Part shown: piece by piece, positions 1 through 7,164 of the stretch
Layout: every line of letters starts with the position of its first letter
How positions within the stretch are numbered: position 1 is the first letter of the stretch
From: Deinococcus detaillensis
GTDB lineage: Bacteria; Deinococcota; Deinococci; Deinococcales; Deinococcaceae
Assembly (NCBI RefSeq): GCF_007280555.1
Contig: NZ_VKDB01000051.1
Coordinates: 1 to 9,011 of the forward strand
DNA length: 9,011 nt
Direction of reading: 5' to 3'
The notes under the pieces: model-generated
Told to the model about the DNA's origin: nothing
What the model saw: only the letters and a program-made list of their open reading frames with translations
Databases searched by the model: none
Program-made: the position numbers and the translations under genes

Positions 1-60
1 GGCCTGCCGGCCTCCGGGTACCGGGCACTCAACCACGGACACATGATCGGCGAGGCTGAA

Positions 61-95
61 GCTGGGGTCATCGACCCAGAGCGGTCGACCCCAGC
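61..95. repeat. 9-bp inverted repeat downstream of the hydrolase gene
   Basis: GCTGGGGTC at 61-69 is perfectly complementary to GACCCCAGC at 87-95, with a 17-base loop. A smaller competing hairpin (GGGTC at 65-69, GACCC at 73-77) lies inside it. It sits about 55 bases beyond the stop of the minus-strand hydrolase gene, so it could end that transcript. However, no T-rich run follows the stem on either strand, so intrinsic terminator function is only a weak inference. The rest of positions 1-149 holds no gene I can support: frames open to the left edge exist on both strands but encode nothing recognisable. Confidence 0.3.
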
Positions 96-149
96 CGAAT
101 GGCAGGCGCACCAACCGCTGTACCTGTCACCTGGCCCTGTGAGGTCCAT

Positions 150-1349
150 TCAATTCCTGGCGTGCCCTCTCAACCACGACACCAGATCGGTGAGCGGCGC
201 AGCGTCAATAGGGCGGAAGTTGTCGTCGATCAGGCTTGATGAGCTTCCCAGAGAATGGCCCAGACCCGGATACACCCTAAGCGTGGCGTCCGTATTTCCA
301 GCGGCCTTCAGCGCCGTTCCAAGCGCACGAGCGCCTTGTTCGGGAACGTTCGAATCAAACTGACCCTGAAGGATCAGGACGGGCAGCTTAAGCTTTGGAG
401 CCGCCTCCAGCAAGGTGGGCAGTGCACGGCCTGGAGCGTAAATTCCAAAAAAGCTGGCAAACCCCGTGTCGACCACGCCCTCGAGAATCTTGGGGGTGAG
501 TTCGGTTGCGACGTCGAGCACACCGTTTTTGTTGGTATCGAGCAGCGGGTTGATGGCTATTTTACCCGTCTGAAACGCATTTGGGTCGCCGATATAATTC
601 AGGATACCCTTGGCGACCAGCCCGCCTGACCCAGCCTGCACTTTGAGTAAGGTCGCGTCGGTCACTTTGCCGTCGGCAGCAAATGAACGCAGGTACGGCA
701 TGCCCACCTCACGGATCTGAAAGAGGAAGGTCTCGCGCCAGGAGAGCGCCAGCGGCCCCTGCACGATCAGCCCCGCGATTTCAGGATGCCGGACGACCAG
801 TGCGGCGGCGACAGTGCTGCCCTCGCTCCAGCCGTACAGATAGATGTGCTTGGCGTCCACTCGTGGATTGGCCTTGGCGGCTTTCAGCACGTTCTCGGCG
901 TCCGCGAGCATCTGCTTCATGTCCAGTTTGGTGTAATACTTCAGGGCGTCAAACTGGCCCGGCCCCGTTACGTAATGCTTGTTGTACCGCAGCACGGCGA
1001 ACCCGCTGGACGTTGCGAAATCGCTGATCGTCTTGAAAATACTCGAGAGCTTGATGGGTTTGCCGAGCCCATCGAAGCTGGAAATGGTGGCGTCCATGTC
1101 TTCCGGTCCGGAGCCAGGAATCAGAATGACGGTTGGCAAAAGTGCCGCAGTTGAGCGCGGAACCGTCAGTTCGGCCTTGGTCTGCACATCGCCGAAATCT
1201 ATGATAAGGGCTTGCCGCTCGAGCGTGGTCTGGGCTGGCGCACCGACTTGGGTGATGGCTGGTGCACAACCCACGGTCAACATCAGTGAAAGGCAAGCCG
1301 CTGCGCTGATGATTCCTACGCGGGTCGAACTATGGGTTCGGCTGGTCAT
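150..1349 (-). CDS. Lipoprotein alpha/beta hydrolase, 399 aa
   Basis: Probable secreted, lipid-anchored serine hydrolase (esterase/peptidase-like; substrate unknown). The N-terminus has basic residues, a hydrophobic stretch (about 11-26) and a lipobox LTVGC with the acylated cysteine at residue 28. The motif PGSGPEDMD (78-86) is typical of the oxyanion-side loop in alpha/beta hydrolases. The nucleophile elbow GWSEG (173-177) gives Ser175; Asp332 in GQFDSNVP and His365 in GLGHS complete the expected triad. An insertion between elbow and Asp carries DTNKNGVLD (271-279), which resembles an EF-hand-type calcium loop. The ATG is preceded by AGGAG six bases upstream. It is the last gene of the left cluster, 118 bases after the LiaF-like gene, so it may be co-transcribed or have its own promoter. 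The fold is well supported; the reaction is not predictable. Confidence 0.9.
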   Translation of the reverse strand: MTSRTHSSTRVGIISAAACLSLMLTVGCAPAITQVGAPAQTTLERQALIIDFGDVQTKAELTVPRSTAALLPTVILIPGSGPEDMDATISSFDGLGKPIKLSSIFKTISDFATSSGFAVLRYNKHYVTGPGQFDALKYYTKLDMKQMLADAENVLKAAKANPRVDAKHIYLYGWSEGSTVAAALVVRHPEIAGLIVQGPLALSWRETFLFQIREVGMPYLRSFAADGKVTDATLLKVQAGSGGLVAKGILNYIGDPNAFQTGKIAINPLLDTNKNGVLDVATELTPKILEGVVDTGFASFFGIYAPGRALPTLLEAAPKLKLPVLILQGQFDSNVPEQGARALGTALKAAGNTDATLRVYPGLGHSLGSSSSLIDDNFRPIDAAPLTDLVSWLRGHARN

Positions 1350-1467
1350 GGTGTACTCCTGTTCGTTTTAGGAAGCTCTGAGTTGTGAACGCGGGGCGTG
1401 TATTCCATCTGTTGAAGGCTGGACCTGGCCTGTTGCTAGAGCGTCAGTGCTGCCCCGCGCCCGCGTC

Positions 1468-2400
1468 TCAGCGCCCGGCCTGCTCCACGGTGATCTGCCC
1501 GATGCCGCCGTCGATCTGAAGGTCGGTCCGGTTGCTGGCTCCTGCGTAACCGCTGGAGGTGTACGTGTCGCCGTCACGCTGGAAGTCGCCCAGTACCCGA
1601 ACCGCCCCGATGCCGCTGTCGACCTTGATGCGGGCTTCCATGCTCCTGGGAAGCGTGACCAGGAGCTGCCCCACGCCACCATTGATTGCGGCGGTGACGA
1701 TTCCGGTGGCGGGCAGGTGAACCGTCGCTTGGCCGACGCCGACCCTGAGCGACAGGTCCGTGACCTTCAGCCCCTCGAGATTGAGGGTGGATTCGCCCAC
1801 ACCCGTCTCGACCCTGAGAACGAGTGGAACGCTCGGCGTCAGACCGATGATCCAACGCGAGTTGATCAGGCCGTTGTTCCAGGGCAAAATGACATTGGGA
1901 CCCGTGTTACGAGCGGCCAAGCTGACCACCTGGGTGTCGCCCCGCGTGCTGAAGGTCCGGTCCAGCCGGTCATTGCGGCCCAGGTTGAGGGTGCCGTCAA
2001 TCAACTTGCCGCTGGTCGTCGGTCCGATGTCCAGCCGCCCGACGGTGGTTGCGAGCTGAATCTCGGCGCGGGCGGCGCTCAGGGGCAGGCTGACCGTCTG
2101 GGTGCTCGGCCCAGCGGGCAAGGCGGGGCGAATAAAGTACCAGCCGCCGATGACGACCAGCACCAGGCTCACCAGCACTAGCCCCAGCGTTCGTCCCCAG
2201 GCGTAGGGGCGGGTCAGCAGCGCCACGCCAATGCCGATCATCACCAGGGGCGTGCCGAAGCTCTCCAGGCCAATCACGTCGAAGAGGGCCAGCAGGCCAA
2301 TCACGATCAGGACATACGCCCAGCGGCTGACTTTGGGTTGAGGCTTGGGGGTCGTGGGTGGGTTGTTCATCCGGGTGGGGGTGCGCTCGGCTGTACTCAT
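1468..2400 (-). CDS. LiaF-like membrane protein with toastrack-type C-terminal domain, 310 aa
   Basis: Three hydrophobic segments (about 27-44, 48-64 and 70-90) follow a Pro/Thr-rich cytoplasmic N-terminus. They are followed by about 210 residues of beta-rich, probably extracytoplasmic sequence. This matches the layout of LiaF/LiaI-type envelope-stress proteins with a DUF2154/DUF4097 (toastrack) region. The C-terminal part contains regularly spaced G-V/I-G turns at residues 200, 221, 242 and 263, exactly 21 residues apart, and a fifth at 299, each followed by an alternating hydrophobic strand, as in a stacked beta fold. A perfect AGGAGG (2408-2413) seven bases upstream fixes the ATG start. 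In Firmicutes LiaF restrains the LiaRS two-component system; no sensor kinase or regulator is visible here, so a role in envelope sensing is inference. It lies 63 bases after the 46-aa gene and upstream of the lipoprotein hydrolase. Confidence 0.85.
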   Translation of the reverse strand: MSTAERTPTRMNNPPTTPKPQPKVSRWAYVLIVIGLLALFDVIGLESFGTPLVMIGIGVALLTRPYAWGRTLGLVLVSLVLVVIGGWYFIRPALPAGPSTQTVSLPLSAARAEIQLATTVGRLDIGPTTSGKLIDGTLNLGRNDRLDRTFSTRGDTQVVSLAARNTGPNVILPWNNGLINSRWIIGLTPSVPLVLRVETGVGESTLNLEGLKVTDLSLRVGVGQATVHLPATGIVTAAINGGVGQLLVTLPRSMEARIKVDSGIGAVRVLGDFQRDGDTYTSSGYAGASNRTDLQIDGGIGQITVEQAGR

Positions 2401-2463
2401 GATCCTTCCTCCTGTGGCGTGAGCTGATCGGCGAGTTTCGTAAAGTCAACGACCAAACGGGGC

Positions 2464-2604
2464 TCAGAGCTTCTTCGACAATTCAGAGACGCTCTCAGCG
2501 TCAGATTTGTGCAACTTCCGCTTGCGTTTGGCTGCGTTGTCTGAACCGATAGCAACAGCAACAGCAACGGCCATTACAAGAAATACAGCTATAGTTGTAC
2601 TCAT
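2464..2604 (-). CDS. Small single-span membrane protein, 46 aa
   Basis: Not recognised. Translation gives an N-terminal hydrophobic stretch (residues 5-19, rich in Ala/Val/Ile), a very basic segment KRKRK (26-30), and a hydrophilic Ser/Glu/Lys-rich tail ending SKKL. This pattern predicts one membrane helix with the C-terminus in the cytoplasm by the positive-inside rule. AGGGAG lies five bases before the ATG. The gene starts 9 bases after the stop of the 170-aa membrane protein, so translational coupling is likely. It shares low GC and A/T-ending codons (AGT, ACA, ATA, GTA, TTT) with that neighbour, unlike the flanking genes. It may be an accessory subunit of the pump or of the 170-aa protein, but nothing shows this directly. 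Confidence 0.6.
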   Translation of the reverse strand: MSTTIAVFLVMAVAVAVAIGSDNAAKRKRKLHKSDAESVSELSKKL

Positions 2605-2613
2605 ATTTTCTCC

Positions 2614-3126
2614 CTACCCTACAAGTTTGCTGATTTGGTAGTAGAGTGCTGCGTGAACACTGTGAAGCGCGAGAAAAAGAATCGCCGGAACGAGAAAATA
2701 AGCTGGCCGATAAACCCTCCCCAAATCAACAACGAATTTGTCGCCCATCATTCCTAATCCAATCATCCAGAACACGTTCAAGAAGGCTGAGCCCATAAAG
2801 CCGATGAAGCTGATACTCCATATACTCTTGGGGAAAAAGTTCTGCGTCCCATACGAGAGAAAGTACAGACCTACTCCCAGGAGATATAACGCCAACCCCC
2901 ACTGTTGACGCCTATTTGATAGGCTGATCAAAAAGGATAGCGGGATCGCGAATGTCAGAATCCGTAATACATTTTCTCCAATCAACAACGGACGTGGAAT
3001 TCCCTCATTGAACTCGGCTGCTGTCAACGCATTCGGCAGGATATTCATAAGACCCAGACTGAAGAGCAGGGGCGGAAGCGTGGGCCAGATGCCACTGCTC
3101 CGAATGTTGGCCATTGTTGTATTCAC
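2614..3126 (-). CDS. Five-segment integral membrane protein, 170 aa, unknown function
   Basis: Not recognised. Five hydrophobic segments can be seen, at about 15-34, 50-69, 76-92, 101-127 and 142-163, with very short connecting loops and no catalytic motif. I chose the GTG at 3126 because it overlaps the stop of the upstream ATPase gene in a GTGA arrangement and has AAAGGA upstream, although the 12-base spacing is long. The ATG at 3114 (166 aa) is the alternative. A longer open frame extends to 3351 but lies inside the ATPase gene and adds Arg/Pro-rich, shadow-like sequence. GC is low: two sampled 60-base lines (2701 and 2881) count 48% and 45%, against 75% in a sampled ATPase line (4321). 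Coupling to the pump suggests a partner or regulator of ion transport; this is inference. Confidence 0.8.
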   Translation of the reverse strand: MNTTMANIRSSGIWPTLPPLLFSLGLMNILPNALTAAEFNEGIPRPLLIGENVLRILTFAIPLSFLISLSNRRQQWGLALYLLGVGLYFLSYGTQNFFPKSIWSISFIGFMGSAFLNVFWMIGLGMMGDKFVVDLGRVYRPAYFLVPAILFLALHSVHAALYYQISKLVG

Positions 3127-5714
3127 AGGTCTGACGATCCTTTGCGGTCCGGGCCGCCAAAACCGGGTGCTCTCTGCCACAGACTGCGAGCGGCCTTTAG
3201 AATCTCGATCCAGCCCACGCCGATCAGGGCCGCCAGAGCGCACCAGCCCAGCCACGCCAGCGGCATGGGCGCGAAGCCGAAGAGTTGCCGGGCCGGGCCG
3301 AACAGTAATGTGGTCAGCAGCATGGCCAGCGTCAAGCCAAGCAGCAGCCACAGCACCCTATTCGGGACTAGCAACGTCTTGAACACCGGCAGCGTAAACG
3401 AGCGGTTGACCAGCACCAGAAAAATGTTGCTCAGAATCAGCGTGGTGAACACCAGCGTCCGAACCAGTGGGACTGCCTCGCCCTGAGTCATGGCGGCCCA
3501 GTACACACCCAGCACCGCCGCCGTGATCCCCAGTCCCTGCAAAACGCTGCGGCCCAGCGCACGTCCAGCCAGAAAGCTTTCGGTGGGTCTGCGGGGTGGC
3601 CGCTGCATCTGCCCAGCCTCGGCGGGTTCATTCTCAAAGGCAATGGAACAGGTTGGCCCCATCACCAGTTCCAGCACGATGATATGGATGGGACTCAGGA
3701 GATTTTCCAGCCGCCAGCCCAGCAGCAGCGGCAAAGCAACCGTCAGGATGATCGGGATGTGGATAGAGACGATGTAAGCTACCGCTTTCTGGAGGTTCTG
3801 ATAGATGCGGCGGCCCTGCGCCACGGCGTCCACCATGGAACCCAGATCGTCATTGACCAGCACCAGCGAAGCGGCCTGACGGGCGACCTCGCTGCCGCGC
3901 TGCCCCATCGCCACGCCGATATCTGCCGCCTTGAGTGCTGGGCCGTCGTTCACGCCGTCGCCGGTCATGGCCACCACTTCACCGCCCGCCTTGAGCGCCT
4001 GCACCACCCGCAGCTTGGCTTCCGGGAACATCCGGGCAAAGATGGTCATCTGGCTGGCCAGTGGGATCAGTGCAATCTGATCCAACGCCATCACCTGCTG
4101 CCCAGTCACCACCTGGTCTGCGCTGGGCAGGCCCACCTGACGGGCGATCGCCTGGGCCGTTTCCGGTGAGTCTCCGGTGATCATCTTGACCTTAATTCCA
4201 GCTTCCACGAGCGCCCGAATGACTGCGCCCGCATTGGCTTTGGGCGGGTTCTCCAGCGCTACCAGGCCCAAGAACACCCAGGCGAAGTCGTCTTGCTGGG
4301 CGGGAAATTCGGCGGAGGTCGGGGTAGCCTGCGCCACGCCCAGTACCCGGTAGCCCTGCGCGGCGAGTTGGTGCGCCACGCTGCGAATCTGATCTGCCGC
4401 TTGTGCATCCTGATAACAGACCGCCAGCACATGCTCGACGGCTCCCTTCGCGGCCACAATCTGTTGGCCCCCGACCTCGCGGATGTGCGTCATCATCGGC
4501 GGCGTTCCGGCCAGCGGGTACTCGTGAATCATCGGAGCTGCTTGAGCGGCGCTTGCCGGATCGGCAGTAGTGAAGGCCGCCACGATGGCTTTTTCCATGG
4601 CGTCAAACGGCTCGGTTTCACTGGCCCAGCGGGCGTAAGTCAGCACCTTCAGCGCCGTTTCTGACAACGGGCCGGGAAACGGCAGCGTCGTCCCAGTCTG
4701 GTGGGCATACACCTGACGCAGCGCCATTCCTTGCTGCGTCAGGGTGCCGGTTTTGTCGGCACAGATGACGGTGGCCGAACCCAGGCTCTCAACAGTCTGC
4801 GGCTGTTTGGTCAGCACACCCATACGGCTCAGTCGGGCCGCGCCCAGCGCCATAAAGGAGCTGAAGGCGACTGGAATTTCCTCGGGCAGCACCGACATCG
4901 CCAGCGTCAGCCCAAACAGCAGCGCCGTCACCCAGTCGCCAGAGCGGGCATAATTGATGCCCCAAACCAGCAAAAAGGCCACCACGCCGATGTAAGCCAT
5001 ACGGAGAACGAAAGTGTTGATCTGACGCTGAAGCGGGGTTTTTTCGGTCTGAAGGCTCTCCAGACTACGCCCGATCCGGCCCAGTTCGGTCTGGGCACCC
5101 ACCGCCGTCACGCTCATCCAGGCGCGGCCCGTCGCCGCGTTGGTCCCTGCAAACACCCCGTCGCCCCCTGATTTGTGGACTGCCACCGATTCGCCGGTCA
5201 GCACCGATTCGTCTGCCGTGAAGTCCCTGGGTTCATGCACGGTGCCGTCGGCGGGCAGGCGGCTGCCTTCCTCAATCAGCACGGCGTCACCCACCACGAT
5301 TTGCTCCGTGGGAAGGCTGACCAGCAGGCCGCTGCGCCAGACTTGCGCTTTCGGCTGAGTCAGGTCACGCAGTGCTCCCAGCGCTTGATCACTCCGGAGC
5401 GACTGGTACACCGAGATGCCTGAAACGAGCAGCAGGGTCACCCCAAGCGTCACCGCTTCCTTAAGCTCGCCCAGCCCGAGGTAAACCGCGCTGGCCAGCA
5501 GCAACAGCACAAACATCGGTTCAGTCACGACCTCCCGCATGGTCGCCAGCAGGCCAGGCGAGCGCCCACTGCTGAAGACATTCGGCCCATGCGCGGCGCG
5601 TGACTGTCCAACCGCCTCATCAGTCAGGCCATGGACGAGGGCGGTCGTGGGGGCATCCGCAGACGCCGCCTTCTGATCCGGACGCTCTATCACGACCTGC
5701 TCCGCCTCACGCAT
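3123..5714 (-). CDS. Cation-translocating P-type ATPase (P2-like), 863 aa
   Basis: Membrane ion pump driven by ATP through a phospho-aspartate. Motifs occur in the family order: N-terminal cation-ATPase region, membrane pair (about 66-101), actuator loop TGES (173-176), M4 motif PEEIP (277-281), phosphorylation site DKTGTLT with Asp320, KGA of the nucleotide domain (423-425), MITGD (511-515), hinge TGDGVNDGPAL (584-594), then six C-terminal membrane segments. The nucleotide domain is compact. By eye against SERCA, the M5 Asn/Glu and M6 Asn/Thr/Asp ligands are not conserved: M5 reads SIHIPI and M6 reads LELVMGPTCS. A Ca2+ label is therefore unsafe and the ion is unknown. The ATG at 5714 has only a weak ribosome site; a GTG at 5693 has GGAG six bases upstream and would remove seven residues. 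It heads the left gene cluster, with a USP gene 137 bases upstream. Confidence 0.95.
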   Translation of the reverse strand: MREAEQVVIERPDQKAASADAPTTALVHGLTDEAVGQSRAAHGPNVFSSGRSPGLLATMREVVTEPMFVLLLLASAVYLGLGELKEAVTLGVTLLLVSGISVYQSLRSDQALGALRDLTQPKAQVWRSGLLVSLPTEQIVVGDAVLIEEGSRLPADGTVHEPRDFTADESVLTGESVAVHKSGGDGVFAGTNAATGRAWMSVTAVGAQTELGRIGRSLESLQTEKTPLQRQINTFVLRMAYIGVVAFLLVWGINYARSGDWVTALLFGLTLAMSVLPEEIPVAFSSFMALGAARLSRMGVLTKQPQTVESLGSATVICADKTGTLTQQGMALRQVYAHQTGTTLPFPGPLSETALKVLTYARWASETEPFDAMEKAIVAAFTTADPASAAQAAPMIHEYPLAGTPPMMTHIREVGGQQIVAAKGAVEHVLAVCYQDAQAADQIRSVAHQLAAQGYRVLGVAQATPTSAEFPAQQDDFAWVFLGLVALENPPKANAGAVIRALVEAGIKVKMITGDSPETAQAIARQVGLPSADQVVTGQQVMALDQIALIPLASQMTIFARMFPEAKLRVVQALKAGGEVVAMTGDGVNDGPALKAADIGVAMGQRGSEVARQAASLVLVNDDLGSMVDAVAQGRRIYQNLQKAVAYIVSIHIPIILTVALPLLLGWRLENLLSPIHIIVLELVMGPTCSIAFENEPAEAGQMQRPPRRPTESFLAGRALGRSVLQGLGITAAVLGVYWAAMTQGEAVPLVRTLVFTTLILSNIFLVLVNRSFTLPVFKTLLVPNRVLWLLLGLTLAMLLTTLLFGPARQLFGFAPMPLAWLGWCALAALIGVGWIEILKAARSLWQRAPGFGGPDRKGSSDL

Positions 5715-5754
5715 CTGAGGCTCGCCTGGCTGTCCCAGCTTGCCGCACCACCCA

Positions 5755-5772
5755 GCCCCTCACTTGAGGGGC
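5755..5772. repeat. 18-bp near-perfect palindrome between USP and ATPase genes
   Basis: GCCCCTCA-CT-TGAGGGGC: 8-base arms that are exactly complementary around a 2-base centre. It lies 41 bases upstream of the ATPase ATG and 80 bases past the stop of the upstream USP gene, both on the minus strand. As RNA it would form a 7-bp GC-rich stem with a 4-base loop, but no T-run follows, so it is not a classical terminator. It could be a U-less terminator for the USP transcript or an operator for the ATPase cluster. The sequence cannot decide between these. Confidence 0.5.
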
Positions 5773-5851
5773 CCCCGAAGAATTCGCTGGCCTTAAGGTG
5801 GGATAGACTTGATTCACTGGGCAGGCGGAGAGCGGTGAAGGCGTGGAGTGG

Positions 5852-6361
5852 TCATGCGCAGACTTCCGGGGTGGGCAATGTTTGCCAAGCGTCTGCTCTA
5901 TCCAGCATGGACGCGGCGGACTTCGGCGTCCGCACCACCAGCACCGGTACCTCGACCCGGCGCATGACCCCCTCGGTGATACTGCCGCGCTTGAAATGGG
6001 CCAGACCGCTGCGCCCATGCGACCCCATCACCACCAGGGCGACCCCCTGCCGCTGAGCCACATCGGCGATCGCCTGGGCCATCTCGGGAGCGCCGTCGTC
6101 CACATACAGCAGTTCGGCAGTGGGATACTTCAGCGCCGTATGGGCCACTTCAAGCCTTTGTAGGCCCTTGGCCTGCATGCGCCTGCGGTCTTCGGCGGGA
6201 TCGTAACTGGAGGTCGGCTCCCCATACGTCACGGCGGGGCGCGGCGAGACATACAGTAGGGTGACCGAGCTGTTGTGGCGGCGGGCCAGGTCGGCGACGA
6301 CCGGCAGGGTGAATGCAGTGAGCGGGCTGCCGTCGATGGGAACGAGAATGTGATCAAACAT
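5852..6361 (-). CDS. Universal stress protein (UspA family), 169 aa
   Basis: Cytoplasmic single-domain USP, probably ATP-binding and dimeric as in the family. The N-terminus MFDHILVPIDGS is the standard first strand with Asp10. The nucleotide-binding signature G-x2-G-x9-G-S is intact (Gly113, Gly116, Gly126, Ser127 within GSHGRSGLAHFKRGS). The usual fold ends near residue 145; about 24 further residues form a short Ala/Asp/Thr-rich tail. AAGGAG (6368-6373) six bases before the ATG supports the start. It is 137 bases upstream of the P-type ATPase gene on the same strand and closely resembles the USP at 7941-8429 (same N-terminal block, RSGLAH core and PVL end), so the two are probably paralogues from duplication. 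Its exact role (stress survival, energy sensing) is inferred from the family. Confidence 0.95.
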   Translation of the reverse strand: MFDHILVPIDGSPLTAFTLPVVADLARRHNSSVTLLYVSPRPAVTYGEPTSSYDPAEDRRRMQAKGLQRLEVAHTALKYPTAELLYVDDGAPEMAQAIADVAQRQGVALVVMGSHGRSGLAHFKRGSITEGVMRRVEVPVLVVRTPKSAASMLDRADAWQTLPTPEVCA

Positions 6362-6744
6362 GATGAACTCCTTCTTGCTGTGGGTAGAGAACAGCTTCAG
6401 TCCCGCACTACGCTGGCCAGGACGCCGAACTGGGAATAGAGCTGCTCAGTGTGAAGGCGGGTCGGAAAGCGGACGTGAACGCCGCAGCATTCGTGCAATG
6501 GGGAAAGCACACCCCGCAGCTGTGAGCAGCACAGCGACGGTGCTCTACACGTCCGGGCTGAAGGTGCTGAGTCGTCGGTACTGTGAGCATGAGGTCTCTG
6601 TTGGGCGGTGCAGGTGAGCCGGAACGGTTGAGCAGAAGCCCACCCTGACGTCGTCTGCTGACGCGCAATATCGCAGCAGGATGCCAGACACTCAAGAGAC
6701 CTGAGGAAATGGCGCGGTGAAGGTGAACTTGAGCCGAGCCGAAT
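6362..6744. other. Gene-free region upstream of the USP gene
   Basis: About 380 bases between the PRC-barrel stop and the USP start. Open frames here (for example minus strand 6408-6695 and plus strand 6360-6617) are rich in Arg, Ser, Pro and Cys, lack a ribosome site with good spacing and resemble no family. The region probably carries the 3' end of the PRC-barrel transcript and the promoter of the USP/ATPase genes, but I could not pick out a convincing -35/-10 pair. An imperfect inverted repeat (CTGCTG/CAGCAG) lies around 6655-6678. Confidence 0.4.
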
Positions 6745-7164
6745 TCAGTAACCGGGCCAGGTCATCGTGGGCAAGCCGTAATGCGCGTAGTAGGCATTCC
6801 AGAACGCCGCGTCGTGCCAGTTGCTCAGAACCGGATCGTACAGGGGGGCCGCCTCAACAGTGTCCAATGTATGGCCCAGTTGCACTTTCAGCGGGTGCAG
6901 ATTGGTGATGTCCTCCACGGGAGCCAGGAAGACCCGGTCGCCAAGCCCCAGGAAGCCCCCTGCGCTAATCTGCAAAAAGCGGACTCTATGGTCTTTACGA
7001 TCGACGAACAGAGCGCTGACGTGCCCGATATCTTTGCCAGCCGAGTCTGTGACGGTGTGGTTACGCAGATCCTGGGTGGAGATGAAGGTGAGATCAGTGT
7101 CGCCGAGTTTGACTAGGGCGACGTGATCGATGGTGGTCTGGGGCGTCACTAGGGTCGGGGTCAT
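6745..7164 (-). CDS. PRC-barrel domain protein, 139 aa
   Basis: Residues about 28-88 fit a PRC-barrel: ISTQDLRNHTVTDSAGKDIG opens the domain with the typical 'strand, then G-K/R-x-I/L-G' turn, followed by alternating hydrophobic strands, VRFLQIS and a LGLGDRVFLAPVEDI end matching the family's 'G...vlvP...v' close. PRC-barrels occur in the photosynthetic reaction-centre H subunit, RimM and many small stress-linked proteins, and usually mediate protein contacts. The C-terminal 30 residues are unusual, with five Tyr, three Trp and two His (NWHDAAFWNAYYAHYG...WPGY). Its ATG overlaps the stop of the upstream 92-aa gene (ATGA) and has only a weak GAGA ribosome site, so translation probably depends on that gene. 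No signal peptide is seen; cytoplasmic or membrane-associated location is likely. Confidence 0.85.
   Translation of the reverse strand: MTPTLVTPQTTIDHVALVKLGDTDLTFISTQDLRNHTVTDSAGKDIGHVSALFVDRKDHRVRFLQISAGGFLGLGDRVFLAPVEDITNLHPLKVQLGHTLDTVEAAPLYDPVLSNWHDAAFWNAYYAHYGLPTMTWPGY

Noticed and set aside
43..363. Plus-strand frame open from the left edge, possibly a convergent gene
   Set aside because: Its distal two thirds lie antisense inside the hydrolase gene, it has no ribosome site at the first ATG and it resembles no known protein.
1447..2181. Long plus-strand frame of 244 codons opposite the LiaF-like gene
   Set aside because: It is rich in Asp, Gly, Gln and Arg, with no domain, and mirrors the codon pattern of the well-supported minus-strand gene, as expected of an antisense shadow in GC-rich DNA.
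3684..5171. Several plus-strand frames of 120-160 codons opposite the ATPase
   Set aside because: All are antisense shadows of the ATPase, rich in His, Arg and Gln, without motifs.
6408..6695. Minus-strand 95-codon frame with a Cys-rich CAAHSCGVCFPHC segment, possible metal-binding protein
   Set aside because: No usable ribosome site, Arg/Ser/Pro-rich surroundings and no recognisable spacing of a known zinc or iron site; likely chance in the intergenic region.
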